A stretch of 64,000 nucleotides of DNA from Hyphomonas jannaschiana VP2. Lineage in GTDB: Bacteria > Pseudomonadota > Alphaproteobacteria > Caulobacterales > Hyphomonadaceae. The notes beneath the pieces were generated by a model. That model searched no databases. It was not told the origin of the DNA and saw only the letters and a program-made list of their open reading frames with translations. The stretch is taken from the NCBI RefSeq assembly GCF_000685215.1, contig NZ_ARYJ01000007.1:153791-217790 (forward strand), written 5' to 3'. Positions 18,497 to 27,502 of this stretch are shown piece by piece; position 1 is the first letter of the stretch; each line of letters begins with the position of its first letter. A program made the translations under genes and the position numbers.

Positions 18497-19425
18497 CGGC
18501 CGCGCTTCCTCTGATTGGTCACAAAGACGCCGAACGGACGTTTGAAGCAGCAGCCGCCAGTGGCCGCATGCACCACGCCTGGATGATTGAAGGGCCTTCT
18601 GGTATCGGAAAAGCGCAATTCGCCATGCGCTGTGCCGCCTGGTTACTTGGCGCTCGCGGACCAGCCGACGCGCCCTTCGATGCCCCCACGGATGATCCGG
18701 TCATGTCGCGATGCCTGTCCGGCGGCCATCCGGATCTGCGGATACTGACGCGGGAACTAAATGACAAAGGCAAGCTGAAGCAGGACATCTCAATCGAGCA
18801 GATCCGTACCTTCAATGAGTTTTTCACCTACCGGCCGGCGTTGGGAGGCTGGCGGGTCGGCATTGTGGATTCACTGGATGAACTGAATCGGAACTCTGCC
18901 AACGCAATACTGAAGACGCTGGAAGAGCCGCCCAAAGCGGCAATCATGTTTCTGATCAATCACGGATCCCGGCCTGTACTCCCAACGATCCGTTCGCGCT
19001 GTCGCACGCTCCGGCTGCACACTCTGAACAAGGAAGAGATGGCCGAAGTTCTGAAGCTTCAGGGCTACGAGGAAGATGTTTCGGCAATCCGGCACGGGCG
19101 TCCCGGGCTGGCGGTAGAACGCGCCTCGGAAACCTGCCGCATCGCCACCAACGCCGCCCGCACACTTATGACATCCATGCCAAGGCCAAATGATGCACTC
19201 GTAACGCGAGCCATACAGGCGGCTGGCACGGATCAAACAGCATTCGCGGCTTTCAGGGATGAGGTTCTGTCGAGACTCGCAGAAGACGCGACAGAGGCAC
19301 CTCAGAAGTCCCGGGTCTGGCTCAACACCGTGAAGTTGGCCGGAGAAGTCGATGAGCTAAACATGGATCCCGAGCAGGCCGCAGCAAAACTCATTTCCGG
19401 TCTTTTGTCAGCACCCGGCCGTTAG
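18493..19425 (+). CDS. holB: DNA polymerase III subunit delta'
   Basis: A 310-residue clamp-loader subunit; with delta and tau it opens and loads the beta clamp. A RecA-like ATPase fold is visible with the Walker A-like EGPSGIGKAQFA (about 33-44), the sensor region NSANAILKTLEEPPKAAIMFLI, and the SRC motif in TIRSRCRTLRL (about 172-182). Delta' subunits often keep the fold without full ATPase activity. It is coupled to tmk by an ATGA overlap and followed 12 bases later by a TatD-family gene, an order widely kept in proteobacteria. Confidence 0.93.
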   Translation: MTAALPLIGHKDAERTFEAAAASGRMHHAWMIEGPSGIGKAQFAMRCAAWLLGARGPADAPFDAPTDDPVMSRCLSGGHPDLRILTRELNDKGKLKQDISIEQIRTFNEFFTYRPALGGWRVGIVDSLDELNRNSANAILKTLEEPPKAAIMFLINHGSRPVLPTIRSRCRTLRLHTLNKEEMAEVLKLQGYEEDVSAIRHGRPGLAVERASETCRIATNAARTLMTSMPRPNDALVTRAIQAAGTDQTAFAAFRDEVLSRLAEDATEAPQKSRVWLNTVKLAGEVDELNMDPEQAAAKLISGLLSAPGR

Positions 19426-19437
19426 CAGATCGAGTCC

Positions 19438-20214
19438 ATGTTTGATACACACGTCAATTTGCACGGCGAGCCTTTCTCTGAAGATCTGGAAGAAGTGCTT
19501 GAGCGCGCCCGCGCTGCCGGGGTAACGAAGTTTCTGGCGATTTGTGATCGGTTCGACAATTTTGAATCCGTTCTCGCCATCGCCCGTTCCCATAAAGACA
19601 TCTGGTGCTCTGCAGGCGTACATCCGCATCACGCAAAGGACTTTCCGGACCTGACAGTGGAGGCGCTCAAACACGCCGCATCAAATCCGGAAGTTGTCGC
19701 CATTGGTGAAACGGGCCTCGACTTTCATTACGGGTACAGCGCTGAGCAAGATCAGGTGATCTGTCTGCGCAAACATATTTCTGCAGCACGCGACACCGGT
19801 CTACCCCTGATCCTTCACACGCGTGAAGCCGACGAATTGATGGCAGACATACTCGAAGACGAGTACAAGAAGGGAGCGTTCCAGCCGTTGCTGCATTGCT
19901 ACACAGGTGGAGCGGCCCTTGCTCAGCGAGCATTGGCATTAGGCGCCTATGTGTCTGTGTCCGGAATTCTCTCATTCAAGAGTGCGCGAGACGTTCGGGC
20001 CGTCATCGCAGACGTCCCAATGGACAGAATTATTCTTGAGACGGATTGCCCTTATCTGGCGCCCGTTCCAATGCGAGGGAGACGCAATGAGCCCGCCTAT
20101 CTGACGCATGTGGCGGAAGCACTCGCGGATCTAAAAGAACTTCCCGTTGATGAAGTCAAACAGATTACGGATGAGAATGCCGTTCGGCTGTTTGACAAGG
20201 TCTCCAAGCAATGA
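19438..20214 (+). CDS. tatD: TatD-family metal-dependent hydrolase
   Basis: A 258-residue TIM-barrel hydrolase of the TatD family, members of which are 3'-5' DNA exonucleases or deacylases. Metal ligands are visible at VHPHHA, GETGLDFHYG, PLILHTRE and ETDCPYLAP. The usual opening D-x-HxH is here D3-T-H5-V-N7-LH, so the second histidine is Asn, with a further His at position 9. The replacement seems to occur in other alphaproteobacterial members, from memory, and is not by itself a sign of inactivity. It overlaps the next gene by an ATGA. The family-level call is firm, the substrate is not. Confidence 0.9.
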   Translation: MFDTHVNLHGEPFSEDLEEVLERARAAGVTKFLAICDRFDNFESVLAIARSHKDIWCSAGVHPHHAKDFPDLTVEALKHAASNPEVVAIGETGLDFHYGYSAEQDQVICLRKHISAARDTGLPLILHTREADELMADILEDEYKKGAFQPLLHCYTGGAALAQRALALGAYVSVSGILSFKSARDVRAVIADVPMDRIILETDCPYLAPVPMRGRRNEPAYLTHVAEALADLKELPVDEVKQITDENAVRLFDKVSKQ

Positions 20215-21014
20215 CTGCAGGATTTCGCTGCACGCTGCTCGGCACAGGCTCTTCAGGCGGCGTGCCGCGAGTTGGGGGGGATTGGGGGGTGTGCGATCCG
20301 GCCGAGCCAAAAAACCGCCGCCGGCGCTGCAGCGTACTGGTCGAAAAAGAGGACGAGTACGGTGGCGTGACGTCTGTTCTGATCGACACTTCGCCGGACC
20401 TGCGTGAGCAGCTTCTGGATGCTGGCGTCACCAAACTGGACGCGCTTGTTTACACGCACGAGCATGCGGACCAAGTGCACGGAATAGATGATGTCCGGCC
20501 GCTGGTTATCCGCCAACGCGCCGCGCTGCCAACATTCATGAATGCCGCGACGCGCGAAATCCTTACAAAACGATTTGATTATTGCTTTGAAGGCATGGGG
20601 GGATATCCGCCGATACTTGATCTTCAGCCAGATATTTCAGCGTATACGCCTTTCCAGATTTCCGGAGCAGGCGGCAATATTTCCATGTTGCCGGTCGACA
20701 TGGAGCACGGCCGTATCCGCTGCCTTGGTTTCAGGATCAATGATTTCGCTTATTGTAATGATGTAAGTGGCCTGCCCGAACGCACGAAAACCGCGCTGAT
20801 GGGGCTGGACACCTTGGTCATCGATGCGCTGCGCTACACCGACCATCCAACCCACGCCAATGTCGCGAAAGCACTGGACTGGATTGCGGAACTGAAACCC
20901 CGTGCAGCCGTGCTGACCAATATGCACGTGGATCTGGACTATGAGACCCTGAAGAGGGAGCTGCCGGAATCTGTCGAGCCTGGCTTCGACGGAATGGTCC
21001 TGGAGATCAGATAA
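20211..21014 (+). CDS. Metallo-beta-lactamase-fold hydrolase (PhnP/RNase Z-like)
   Basis: A 267-residue metal-dependent hydrolase. It begins with the PhnP-like GTGSSGGVPRVGGDWGVCD and has the metallo-beta-lactamase signature YTHEHADQVHGIDD (HxHxDxxH) at about 82-95, further ligands in LPVDMEHG and NDVSG, and VIDALRYTDHPTHAN near 200. PhnP proteins open phosphoribosyl cyclic phosphates, but no phosphonate genes are near, so the substrate is open. It follows tatD with an ATGA overlap. This tmk-holB-tatD-MBL order is common in Alphaproteobacteria and suggests a conserved nucleic-acid role. Confidence 0.9.
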   Translation: MTAGFRCTLLGTGSSGGVPRVGGDWGVCDPAEPKNRRRRCSVLVEKEDEYGGVTSVLIDTSPDLREQLLDAGVTKLDALVYTHEHADQVHGIDDVRPLVIRQRAALPTFMNAATREILTKRFDYCFEGMGGYPPILDLQPDISAYTPFQISGAGGNISMLPVDMEHGRIRCLGFRINDFAYCNDVSGLPERTKTALMGLDTLVIDALRYTDHPTHANVAKALDWIAELKPRAAVLTNMHVDLDYETLKRELPESVEPGFDGMVLEIR

Positions 21015-21222
21015 ACCCGGCGCTACGCACAGCAATCCAATTTCCCATAATGATGATTATGCGACTTACGGATATAAAAGTCCTGCAATCTCTGGGCTTT
21101 ATGCGATCCCGTGGTGGCGTCTGGTTCTTTCGGCATCGTTGCAGTCATCCGGTCTGCCTGCGATCCACAGTCAGACCCGCGATCATCAACACGAGAGCCG
21201 GAGTTTGCTGTGAAAGGTTTTG

Positions 21223-21648
21223 TTAAGCTGCGCCTTCAGCTTTTGGGCGCCGGCGCGGCACCCCTTCCCCGCCTTGCGGCGGTCCGATCAGCGAAAACAG
21301 AATATGGTCCAGCATCGGTTTCCGGATGAAAGCTGCGAATCCAGCCTCAATGGCCAGTCGTTCCAGCCCCGATGTTTCCCAGCCTGAAACCATTGCCGCC
21401 GGCGTGTTGACACCCTCCCCTCGTAAAGCGCGCAAAACGTCCACGCCTGAGAGGTCTTCCATCTTGTAATCAATCAGCAAGAAATCGAAGGAGTTCTTGA
21501 GGGGCGAACCCAGGAATTCCGCACCGCTGGCAAAGGCCATCGCCGCATAACCTCTTGCGGTCAGCAATAGAGACAATGATCGGCGTACGGCGTCGCTGTC
21601 GTCTATGACGGCAACGTTCTTTGGTCTGTTCAGCAAAGCGTTCGACAT
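21223..21648 (-). CDS. Single-domain response regulator (candidate FixT-like)
   Basis: A receiver domain of about 141 residues with no output domain. The acidic pocket is in VAVIDDSDAVRRSL, the phosphoacceptor is the Asp in LLIDYKMEDLSG (about residue 60), the switch Ser lies in AMVSGWE, and the conserved Lys is in FIRKPM. A short basic and proline-rich tail follows. It is the last gene of a minus-strand set after fixL and fixJ, 66 bases past the fixJ stop. Caulobacter FixT is a single-domain receiver that inhibits FixL; position suggests a similar feedback role here. This protein lacks the FixT iron-sulfur cysteines (it has no Cys). The start could be ATG 21648 or GTG 21654. Confidence 0.82.
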   Translation of the reverse strand: MSNALLNRPKNVAVIDDSDAVRRSLSLLLTARGYAAMAFASGAEFLGSPLKNSFDFLLIDYKMEDLSGVDVLRALRGEGVNTPAAMVSGWETSGLERLAIEAGFAAFIRKPMLDHILFSLIGPPQGGEGVPRRRPKAEGAA

Positions 21649-21714
21649 GGCCACCCAACAACAGGACTATCGAACCTGCATGTTGGCGGAACGGCGTGTT
21701 TCTGTCTTTAGGTA

Positions 21715-22347
21715 CTAGTCCGTAACCTTGCCTTGAAAGCCGATACCGGCAGCGAACGCGATACGCAGTACGCCTGAGAGGCTGGTTGCGCCAAGCTTCT
21801 CCATCAGGTTCGCGCGGTGGATCTCAACCGTGCGTGGTGAGATGTCCAGGGAATCGGCAATGGACTTGTTTGTGTGTCCATCGACCAGGCCCTCAAGAAC
21901 CTCTCGCTCGCGCGGTGTGAGGTGCTCGATCTTGCCTCGGGCCTCATCCACAAGGAGGTCACGCTCCGAACGCTCCTGAAGGCGTTGGAAAGCGCGATTG
22001 AGGGCCTCTACAAGAGTTTGTTTTTCATAAGGTTTCTCAACAAAGTCCACAGCGCCGGCCTTCATGGCCTTCACTGCGACATTCACGTCTCCATGCCCAG
22101 TCAGAACGATGACCGGCATGGCAATACCCCGGGCATTGAGCTGCTCCTGAACTTCCAGTCCGTCCATGCGGGGCATCTGTACATCCAGGAGGATGCAGCC
22201 GGCCTGGGCCTCATCAGCCACTTCGAGAAACGCCACACCATCGGAATAGGTTTTCACGGCAAATCCGGCATGACGAAGCATGAAGCTGGCCGAGTGTCGG
22301 ACAGCATCGTCATCGTCTACGAGGTGGATCAGTTTTTGTTCACTCAT
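21715..22347 (-). CDS. fixJ: Two-component response regulator FixJ
   Basis: A 210-residue regulator. The receiver domain (about 1-120) has the acidic pair in HLVDDDDAVRHS, phosphoacceptor Asp55 in ILLDVQMPRMDG, Thr in VIVLTGHGDV and Lys in DFVEKPYEKQ. The LuxR/FixJ-type helix-turn-helix follows at about 145-200 (LTPREREVLEGLVDG and SPRTVEIHRANLMEKLGA). Phosphorylated FixJ activates fixK and related genes under low oxygen in rhizobia and Caulobacter. The ATGA overlap with fixL and the match of both partners to the Fix system make the name secure. Its direct targets here are unknown since no fixK lies in the window. Confidence 0.92.
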   Translation of the reverse strand: MSEQKLIHLVDDDDAVRHSASFMLRHAGFAVKTYSDGVAFLEVADEAQAGCILLDVQMPRMDGLEVQEQLNARGIAMPVIVLTGHGDVNVAVKAMKAGAVDFVEKPYEKQTLVEALNRAFQRLQERSERDLLVDEARGKIEHLTPREREVLEGLVDGHTNKSIADSLDISPRTVEIHRANLMEKLGATSLSGVLRIAFAAGIGFQGKVTD

Positions 22348-23495
22348 GAAGTTCCACTAGCGGTATCCTGCCTGAGTGTGAACCGAAAACACGTACCACC
22401 CTCAGCTGCAGGAGTCGCTTCGATCTTGCCGCCATGGGCTTCAATAATGGTCTGACAGATCGACAAACCCAGTCCCATGCCCTGGGATTTGGATGTCATG
22501 AAGGGTTTGAAGAGAGTCTTCCGGACGTCGTCAGACATGCCCGGTCCATTGTCGCACACTTCAACGGTCACAAAGGACTCGGGATGTTTCCGTGCGGCGA
22601 CCCGCATCTTGGGCGACGAAACGCCATGCAAGGCTTCGCCAGCATTGCGAAGCAGGTTGATAACAACCTGCTGCACCTGAATCGGATCAGCCAGGACCGC
22701 TCCAAGGTCCGGCTCAATGTCTTTGTCGATCGGAATGTCCGCCATATCTCCGGAGATTCGGGCAAGGGCGATCGAATCGATCAGCAACGGCGCGAGCGCT
22801 ACGGACCGCGCATCGATTTCACCGCGGGACACATAGCCGCGCAGCTTGCGTACAATTTCGCCCGCACGAACGGCCTGACGAGAGGCCTCATCCAGCGCTT
22901 CATGAAGAATTTCGCGCGCATTATCCGAATCGGAATCGAGCAAGTCACGTGCCGCTTCGAGGTAGTTCGCGACCGCTGTGAGAGGCTGGTTCAGTTCGTG
23001 GGCGAGCGCTGAGGCCATCGTACCTACCGCGCTCATACGTGAGAAATGCACCAGTTCGGCCTGCATTTCCTGCATGCGCAATTCATTGCGGCGTTGCTCG
23101 GAAAGGTCGCGGACGAAGGCGGTGAAAAGGTAATGATCGCCGACCCTGGCTTCCCCGATCTTGAGGTCAACCGGGAAGATCGTGCCATCTGATCGCTTCG
23201 CTGAAACGACCCGGCCAACGCCGATGATGTGGCGCTTTCCGGTCTCGAGGTAATTATTGACGTAGGTCTGGTGGTTGGCTTCGTCGTGCCCGCCCATAAG
23301 CAAGCTGACATCCTCACCAATCACTTCTTCAGCCTTGTAAGAAAAGAGTTTTTCTGCCGCGCTAGAAAAAGCGAGGATCTTCCCGTTTTCGTTGATTACG
23401 ATCATGCCGTCAGGCACCGAGGCCAGAATCGACCTCAGGTGCAGCTGCAGCGCTTCAAGATCTGTCGATACCGCGTTGCTGGTGAAATCGGTCAA
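22344..23495 (-). CDS. fixL: Oxygen-sensing histidine kinase FixL
   Basis: A soluble 383-residue kinase. The PAS domain (about 20-135) contains KRHIIGVGRVVSAKRSDGT; His89 aligns with the haem-iron ligand of Bradyrhizobium FixL (HIIGIGR), so it should bind haem and be inhibited by oxygen. Then come the phosphorylation site SALAHELNQPLTAVANY (His166), the N box NLLRNAGEALHG, and the ATP-lid glycine boxes DNGPGM and GMGLGLSI. No membrane segments are seen, as in the Bradyrhizobium protein. The start is TTG at 23495, the only plausible start before the PAS domain, so it is less certain. It is coupled to fixJ and divergent from the ccoN operon. Confidence 0.92.
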   Translation of the reverse strand: MTDFTSNAVSTDLEALQLHLRSILASVPDGMIVINENGKILAFSSAAEKLFSYKAEEVIGEDVSLLMGGHDEANHQTYVNNYLETGKRHIIGVGRVVSAKRSDGTIFPVDLKIGEARVGDHYLFTAFVRDLSEQRRNELRMQEMQAELVHFSRMSAVGTMASALAHELNQPLTAVANYLEAARDLLDSDSDNAREILHEALDEASRQAVRAGEIVRKLRGYVSRGEIDARSVALAPLLIDSIALARISGDMADIPIDKDIEPDLGAVLADPIQVQQVVINLLRNAGEALHGVSSPKMRVAARKHPESFVTVEVCDNGPGMSDDVRKTLFKPFMTSKSQGMGLGLSICQTIIEAHGGKIEATPAAEGGTCFRFTLRQDTASGTS

Positions 23496-23550
23496 GTGCC
23501 TGGTACCCAGTAAGCCGTATCAGAAGGTGGAACGAGCGCTGCCTGGCCGG

Positions 23551-23817
23551 TCAACGGCGAACGGCAAGCATCTTACGGCGGGACGATGCCATGACCATAA
23601 CCGCAGTATAGGCGATCATCGCGGCACCAATTGCGGCCACCGGACATCCCCAGCAATGCCCGGCGAATGTCAGAAAGGAATCGCCAGCAGCGCCGGACGC
23701 AGATCCGCAACGGAAGGCGAGATAGTCTTCCAGAGTCATTGGAGCGTTGGTGTGCTGCCAGATCTTCAACAAACCGGCCACGAGAAGGGCTGTTCCCGTC
23801 ATAAGCCATTTTGTCAT
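23551..23817 (-). CDS. Small two-segment membrane protein with CxxC motif
   Basis: An 88-residue protein with two predicted membrane helices (about 5-20 and 58-78). Between them is a loop with Cys37 and a C55-W-G-C58 pair at the membrane edge, and the C-terminus is basic (SRRKMLAVRR). The ATG at 23817 follows AAGGAG at good spacing; a longer frame to 23925 lacks such a site. It is the first gene upstream of fixL on the same strand, 55 bases before the fixL start, and divergent from ccoN. I do not recognise a family. A redox or oxygen-linked role is only suggested by position and cysteines. Confidence 0.65.
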   Translation of the reverse strand: MTKWLMTGTALLVAGLLKIWQHTNAPMTLEDYLAFRCGSASGAAGDSFLTFAGHCWGCPVAAIGAAMIAYTAVMVMASSRRKMLAVRR

Positions 23818-23966
23818 CTGTTTGCTCCTTCGAGTGGATTTGAATACGCTTAGTGAACTAGGCGGATGCGACAGCGAAGCCCATCCGTAGTTTACCGTAT
23901 ACCGGTTTGAAGTCGACACCGGCATCTAGGCGCCAGAATTCCAACGACTCGCAGGGGGTCAATAAC
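23818..23966. promoter_or_regulatory. Divergent control region between the fixL set and ccoN
   Basis: This 149-base gap must hold the promoters of both the minus-strand fix genes and the plus-strand cco operon. I searched by eye for an FNR/FixK-type box (TTGAT-N4-ATCAA or TTGA-N6-TCAA) and found no convincing match, so the regulator of ccoN cannot be named from the sequence. No strong sigma-70 boxes stand out either. Confidence 0.45.
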
Positions 23967-25637
23967 GTGAGCACGTTACTAAAAAGACGGTCCTCGGCAT
24001 TTGCCAGCATTGGCAGTGTCGCGGCCTTTACCAGCATCTTCGCCATACTGGCATTGCTGATCGCTAGCCATGCTGCCGATCCGCTTATGGGCGCACATGC
24101 CTGGCTCTTCCTCGGCCTCGCCGTGGCAGGCCTTCTGGCACTTGCACTCTGGGCAGGCAGCCTGGGTGACCGGGATCCATTCGATCAGACGGTCTATGAA
24201 GACACGATTGTCAAATTTGGCGTCACGGCTTCCATGTTCTGGGGCATTGCCGGGTTCCTGGTCGGGCTGATTATCGCCCTCCAGCTGGCCTTCCCCAATA
24301 TTTTCTACTTCGAACAGCTTGGCTGGACGAACTTCGGGCGCCTGCGTCCGCTGCATACTTCCGCGGTCATTTTCGCGTTCGGCGGCAACGTTCTGCTGGC
24401 AACCAGCTTCTACGTCGTTCAGCGCACCTGCCGGACACGTCTGGCAGGCGGCATGTGGCCGTGGTTCGTTTTCTGGGGCTACAACCTCTTCATCGTGATT
24501 GCCGGCACGGGCTATCTGATGGGAGTTACCCAATCCAAGGAATACGCTGAACCGGAATGGTATGCCGACCTCTGGCTGACCATTGTCTGGGTCGCTTATC
24601 TTCTGGTGTTCCTCGGTACGATCTGGAAACGGAAAGAACCCCACATCTATGTGGCCAACTGGTTCTATCTCTCCTTCATCGTCACGATCGCGATGCTACA
24701 CATCGTCAACAACCTGACGCTGCCAGTTACGCTGACCGGCTCCAAGAGCTACCAGCTCTTCGGCGGGGTTCAGGATGCTCTGACGCAATGGTGGTATGGC
24801 CACAACGCTGTGGGCTTCTTCCTGACGACAGGCTTCCTGGCCATCATGTACTACTTCATTCCGAAGCGGGTGCAGCGGCCGGTCTATTCCTACCGTCTGT
24901 CGATCGTGCACTTCTGGTCGCTGATCTTCATCTACATCTGGGCTGGTCCGCACCACCTGCACTACACGGCACTGCCGCAGTGGGCGCAGACCTTGGGCAT
25001 GACCTTCTCGGTGATGCTGTGGATGCCCAGCTGGGGTGGCATGATCAACGGCGTGATGACGCTGTCGGGTGCCTGGGATCGTCTTCGGACTGACCCGGTT
25101 GTCCGGATGATGGTCGTCGCCCTCGCCTTCTACGGCATGTCGACTTTCGAAGGTCCGCTGATGAGTGTCCGCGCCGTCAATGCGCTGTCACACTACACGG
25201 AATGGGGCATTGCCCACGTTCACTCCGGCTCGATGGGCTGGGTGGGCTTCATCTCCTTCGGTGCGCTCTACTGTGCAACACAGTGGCTCTGGAAGCGGCC
25301 GTCCCTCTACTCGCTGAAGCTTGTTGAGTGGCACTTCTGGCTCGCGACCATCGGCATCCTTTTCTACATCGTCGCGATGTACTTTGCCGGTATCCTCGAA
25401 GGCCTGATGTGGCGTGCCTATAACGAGTACGGCTTCCTCGAGTACAGCTTCGTGGAAACTGTCGAAGCCAAGCACATCAGCTACATCATCCGCGCTCTGG
25501 GCGGCAGCCTGTACCTCACGGGTGCGCTGATCATGGCCTACAACCTCGTCCGCACGGCTCTCGGCCACGGCGCTGCCGCTGAAGGCACCCGTCCCGTCGA
25601 TGCACCGGCCGCCGCGACGCTTCAGCCCGCTGAATAG
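23967..25637 (+). CDS. ccoN: cbb3-type cytochrome c oxidase subunit I
   Basis: The catalytic subunit of the high-affinity cbb3 oxidase in the inner membrane, reducing oxygen to water at a haem b3/CuB centre and pumping protons. About 556 residues with a dozen hydrophobic helices. Expected metal ligands are visible: [36 protein letters not shown] (two adjacent His and a nearby Tyr), and [13 protein letters not shown]. The chosen start is GTG at 23967 after GGGGG. An in-frame TTG at 23907 would add 20 residues without support. It leads the ccoNOQP operon. Confidence 0.96.
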   Translation: MSTLLKRRSSAFASIGSVAAFTSIFAILALLIASHAADPLMGAHAWLFLGLAVAGLLALALWAGSLGDRDPFDQTVYEDTIVKFGVTASMFWGIAGFLVGLIIALQLAFPNIFYFEQLGWTNFGRLRPLHTSAVIFAFGGNVLLATSFYVVQRTCRTRLAGGMWPWFVFWGYNLFIVIAGTGYLMGVTQSKEYAEPEWYADLWLTIVWVAYLLVFLGTIWKRKEPHIYVANWFYLSFIVTIAMLHIVNNLTLPVTLTGSKSYQLFGGVQDALTQWWYGHNAVGFFLTTGFLAIMYYFIPKRVQRPVYSYRLSIVHFWSLIFIYIWAGPHHLHYTALPQWAQTLGMTFSVMLWMPSWGGMINGVMTLSGAWDRLRTDPVVRMMVVALAFYGMSTFEGPLMSVRAVNALSHYTEWGIAHVHSGSMGWVGFISFGALYCATQWLWKRPSLYSLKLVEWHFWLATIGILFYIVAMYFAGILEGLMWRAYNEYGFLEYSFVETVEAKHISYIIRALGGSLYLTGALIMAYNLVRTALGHGAAAEGTRPVDAPAAATLQPAE

Positions 25638-25648
25638 GAGACTTACTC

Positions 25649-26416
25649 ATGGGCTTGATGAAAAAGCACGAAACGCTTGAGCGTCACTCTCTGGCTCTCA
25701 CGCTGGGTATCCTGGTCACTGTCGCCATCGGCGGGATCGTGGAAATCGCACCACTCTTCTATCTCGAGAACACGATCGAGAAAGTTGAAGGGATGCGCCC
25801 GTACACGCCGCTCGAACTGGCCGGCCGCAATGTCTACATCCGCGAGGGCTGTTATGTCTGCCACTCGCAGATGGTGCGGCCTCTCCGGGACGAGGTCGAA
25901 CGTTACGGCCACTACTCCCTGGCTGCAGAGAGCATGTATGACCATCCGTTCCAGTGGGGCTCCAAGCGGACGGGGCCTGACCTGGCCCGCGTTGGCGGCA
26001 AGTATTCCGACACCTGGCACGTGGATCACCTCAAGGATCCGCAGTCCATGGTTCCGGAATCGGTAATGCCACCTTACGCGTTTCTCGCTGACAATACGCT
26101 TCACTTTGAAACGATCGACGACCACCTGAAGGCGCTTCGCTTCGAAGGGGTTCCGTACACCGACGAAATGATCGAGAACGCCCAGGCCGACCTGATCGCG
26201 CAAGCTGATCCTGATGCAGACTACGACGCGCAGGATGCGCTCGTGGCCCGCTATGAAGAGGCTGCCGGTCGCGAAGGCACGGTCCGGATCGCCGACTATG
26301 ACGGCAATCCGGAAAAAGTGACGGAACTCGATGCGCTCGTCGCCTACCTCCAGATGGTCGGCACGCTGGTGGACTTCTCCACCTATGAAGCCGACGACCT
26401 GGATAATCGCAGGTAA
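25649..26416 (+). CDS. ccoO: cbb3-type cytochrome c oxidase subunit II (mono-haem)
   Basis: A 255-residue membrane-anchored c-type cytochrome that passes electrons toward CcoN. An N-terminal membrane helix (about 12-38) is followed by the single haem c site [12 protein letters not shown] near 69-80. The globular part faces the periplasm. TAGGAG stands before the ATG at 25649, 11 bases after the ccoN stop. The length agrees with the family. It is followed by ccoQ. Confidence 0.96.
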   Translation: MGLMKKHETLERHSLALTLGILVTVAIGGIVEIAPLFYLENTIEKVEGMRPYTPLELAGRNVYIREGCYVCHSQMVRPLRDEVERYGHYSLAAESMYDHPFQWGSKRTGPDLARVGGKYSDTWHVDHLKDPQSMVPESVMPPYAFLADNTLHFETIDDHLKALRFEGVPYTDEMIENAQADLIAQADPDADYDAQDALVARYEEAAGREGTVRIADYDGNPEKVTELDALVAYLQMVGTLVDFSTYEADDLDNRR

Positions 26417-26427
26417 GGGGCAGGGCC

Positions 26428-26589
26428 ATGTATGAGATTCTGTCAAAATTTGCCCAGACATGGGGCCTGGGCTTCTTCGTTCTGATGTTCGCAGTCGCTG
26501 TCGCGTACGCATTGTGGCCGTCAAACAAGGAAAAATTCCAAGCAGCGGCCCGTTGGCCGCTCGATGAAGGGGAACCTGGAGATGAGTGA
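26428..26589 (+). CDS. ccoQ: cbb3-type oxidase small subunit CcoQ
   Basis: A 53-residue protein too short for most ORF callers. It has one hydrophobic helix (about 12-29, GLGFFVLMFAVAVAYALWP), followed by the typical short charged tail, here NKEKFQAAARWP. CcoQ/FixQ stabilises the oxidase or helps its assembly. It lies between ccoO and ccoP and overlaps the ccoP start by eight bases (ATGAGTGA). Position, size and layout together make the call firm despite low sequence information. Confidence 0.88.
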   Translation: MYEILSKFAQTWGLGFFVLMFAVAVAYALWPSNKEKFQAAARWPLDEGEPGDE

Positions 26590-27469
26590 GACCGACAAGG
26601 AAGTTGATGCCCTGTCCGGCGTGGAAACAACCGGGCATTCCTGGGATGGTATCAAGGAGCTGAACAACCCCCTTCCCCGCTGGTGGCTGTATATCTGGTA
26701 TGGCACGATCTTCTGGGCGATCCTCTACATGATCGCCATGCCAGCCCTGCCGTCGCTTCCGGGTATGGGAAGCCGGAACACGCCCGGTGTTCTCGGCATG
26801 TCCGACCGGGACGCGGTCGCTGAAAGCGTCGCCTCTCTGCATGCTGAACGTAGTGCAGCTTCGGCTCAGCTGCTGGATGCATCTCTGCAGGACATTCAGA
26901 ACAATCTGGACCTGCAGCAGTTTGCGATGGCCATGGGCGAAAGTGCCTTCGGCGATAACTGCGCCACGTGCCACGGCTCTGGCGGACGCGGTGCCAAGGG
27001 CTACCCGATGCTGGCAGACGATGTCTGGCTCTGGGACGGTACGCTCGATGGTATTGAGCAGACGATTCGTCACGGTATCCGTCATGAAGAAGATCCGGAT
27101 ACCCGGTTCTCCGCCATGCCGGCTTTCGGCCGCGACGGCCTGCTGACCTCGGCCCAGATCGATGACCTGGTACAGTATGTTCTCAGTGTCAGCGGTCATG
27201 AAGCCAACGCGGCTGCCGTCGCCAGGGGAGACGAACTGTTCCTGACGAACTGCGCAAGCTGTCACGGTATGGATGCAGAAGGCTCTCGCGATGTCGGCGC
27301 CCCGAACCTGACTGACGCCGACTGGCTCTATGGTTCGAACCCGGAAGACATCCGCGCCACCATCACGAATGCCCGTAACTCCCATATGCCAGCATGGCAG
27401 GGTCGTCTCGACGACGCCACCATCAAGGCACTGGCTGTTTACGTGCACTCCCTCGGTGGCGGTGAGTAA
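26582..27469 (+). CDS. ccoP: cbb3-type cytochrome c oxidase subunit III (di-haem)
   Basis: A 295-residue di-haem cytochrome c. The N-terminal part has the CcoP opening (NNPLPRWWLYIWYGTIFWAI), a membrane helix from about 32 to 55, then two haem sites, CATCHGSGGRGAKG and CASCHGMDAEG, each with a later Met-containing region (SAMPAFG and SHMPAWQ). It accepts electrons from soluble cytochrome c or the bc1 complex. The ATG at 26582 overlaps ccoQ, and a GGAG just upstream supports it. An upstream in-frame ATG at 26564 is less likely. Confidence 0.95.
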   Translation: MSETDKEVDALSGVETTGHSWDGIKELNNPLPRWWLYIWYGTIFWAILYMIAMPALPSLPGMGSRNTPGVLGMSDRDAVAESVASLHAERSAASAQLLDASLQDIQNNLDLQQFAMAMGESAFGDNCATCHGSGGRGAKGYPMLADDVWLWDGTLDGIEQTIRHGIRHEEDPDTRFSAMPAFGRDGLLTSAQIDDLVQYVLSVSGHEANAAAVARGDELFLTNCASCHGMDAEGSRDVGAPNLTDADWLYGSNPEDIRATITNARNSHMPAWQGRLDDATIKALAVYVHSLGGGE

Positions 27470-27502
27470 GACGAGTAATCGAAGTATATTGGTGCCCAGG
27501 TA

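Noticed and set aside
21059..21226. A 55-residue plus-strand frame between the MBL hydrolase and the receiver gene
   Set aside because: No ribosome-binding site or recognisable motif, and its 3' end overlaps the receiver gene; it could be chance.
23818..23966. An FNR/FixK box before ccoN
   Set aside because: I expected one from known fix regulation but saw no TTGAT-N4-ATCAA-like match by eye; a scan with a position matrix would decide.
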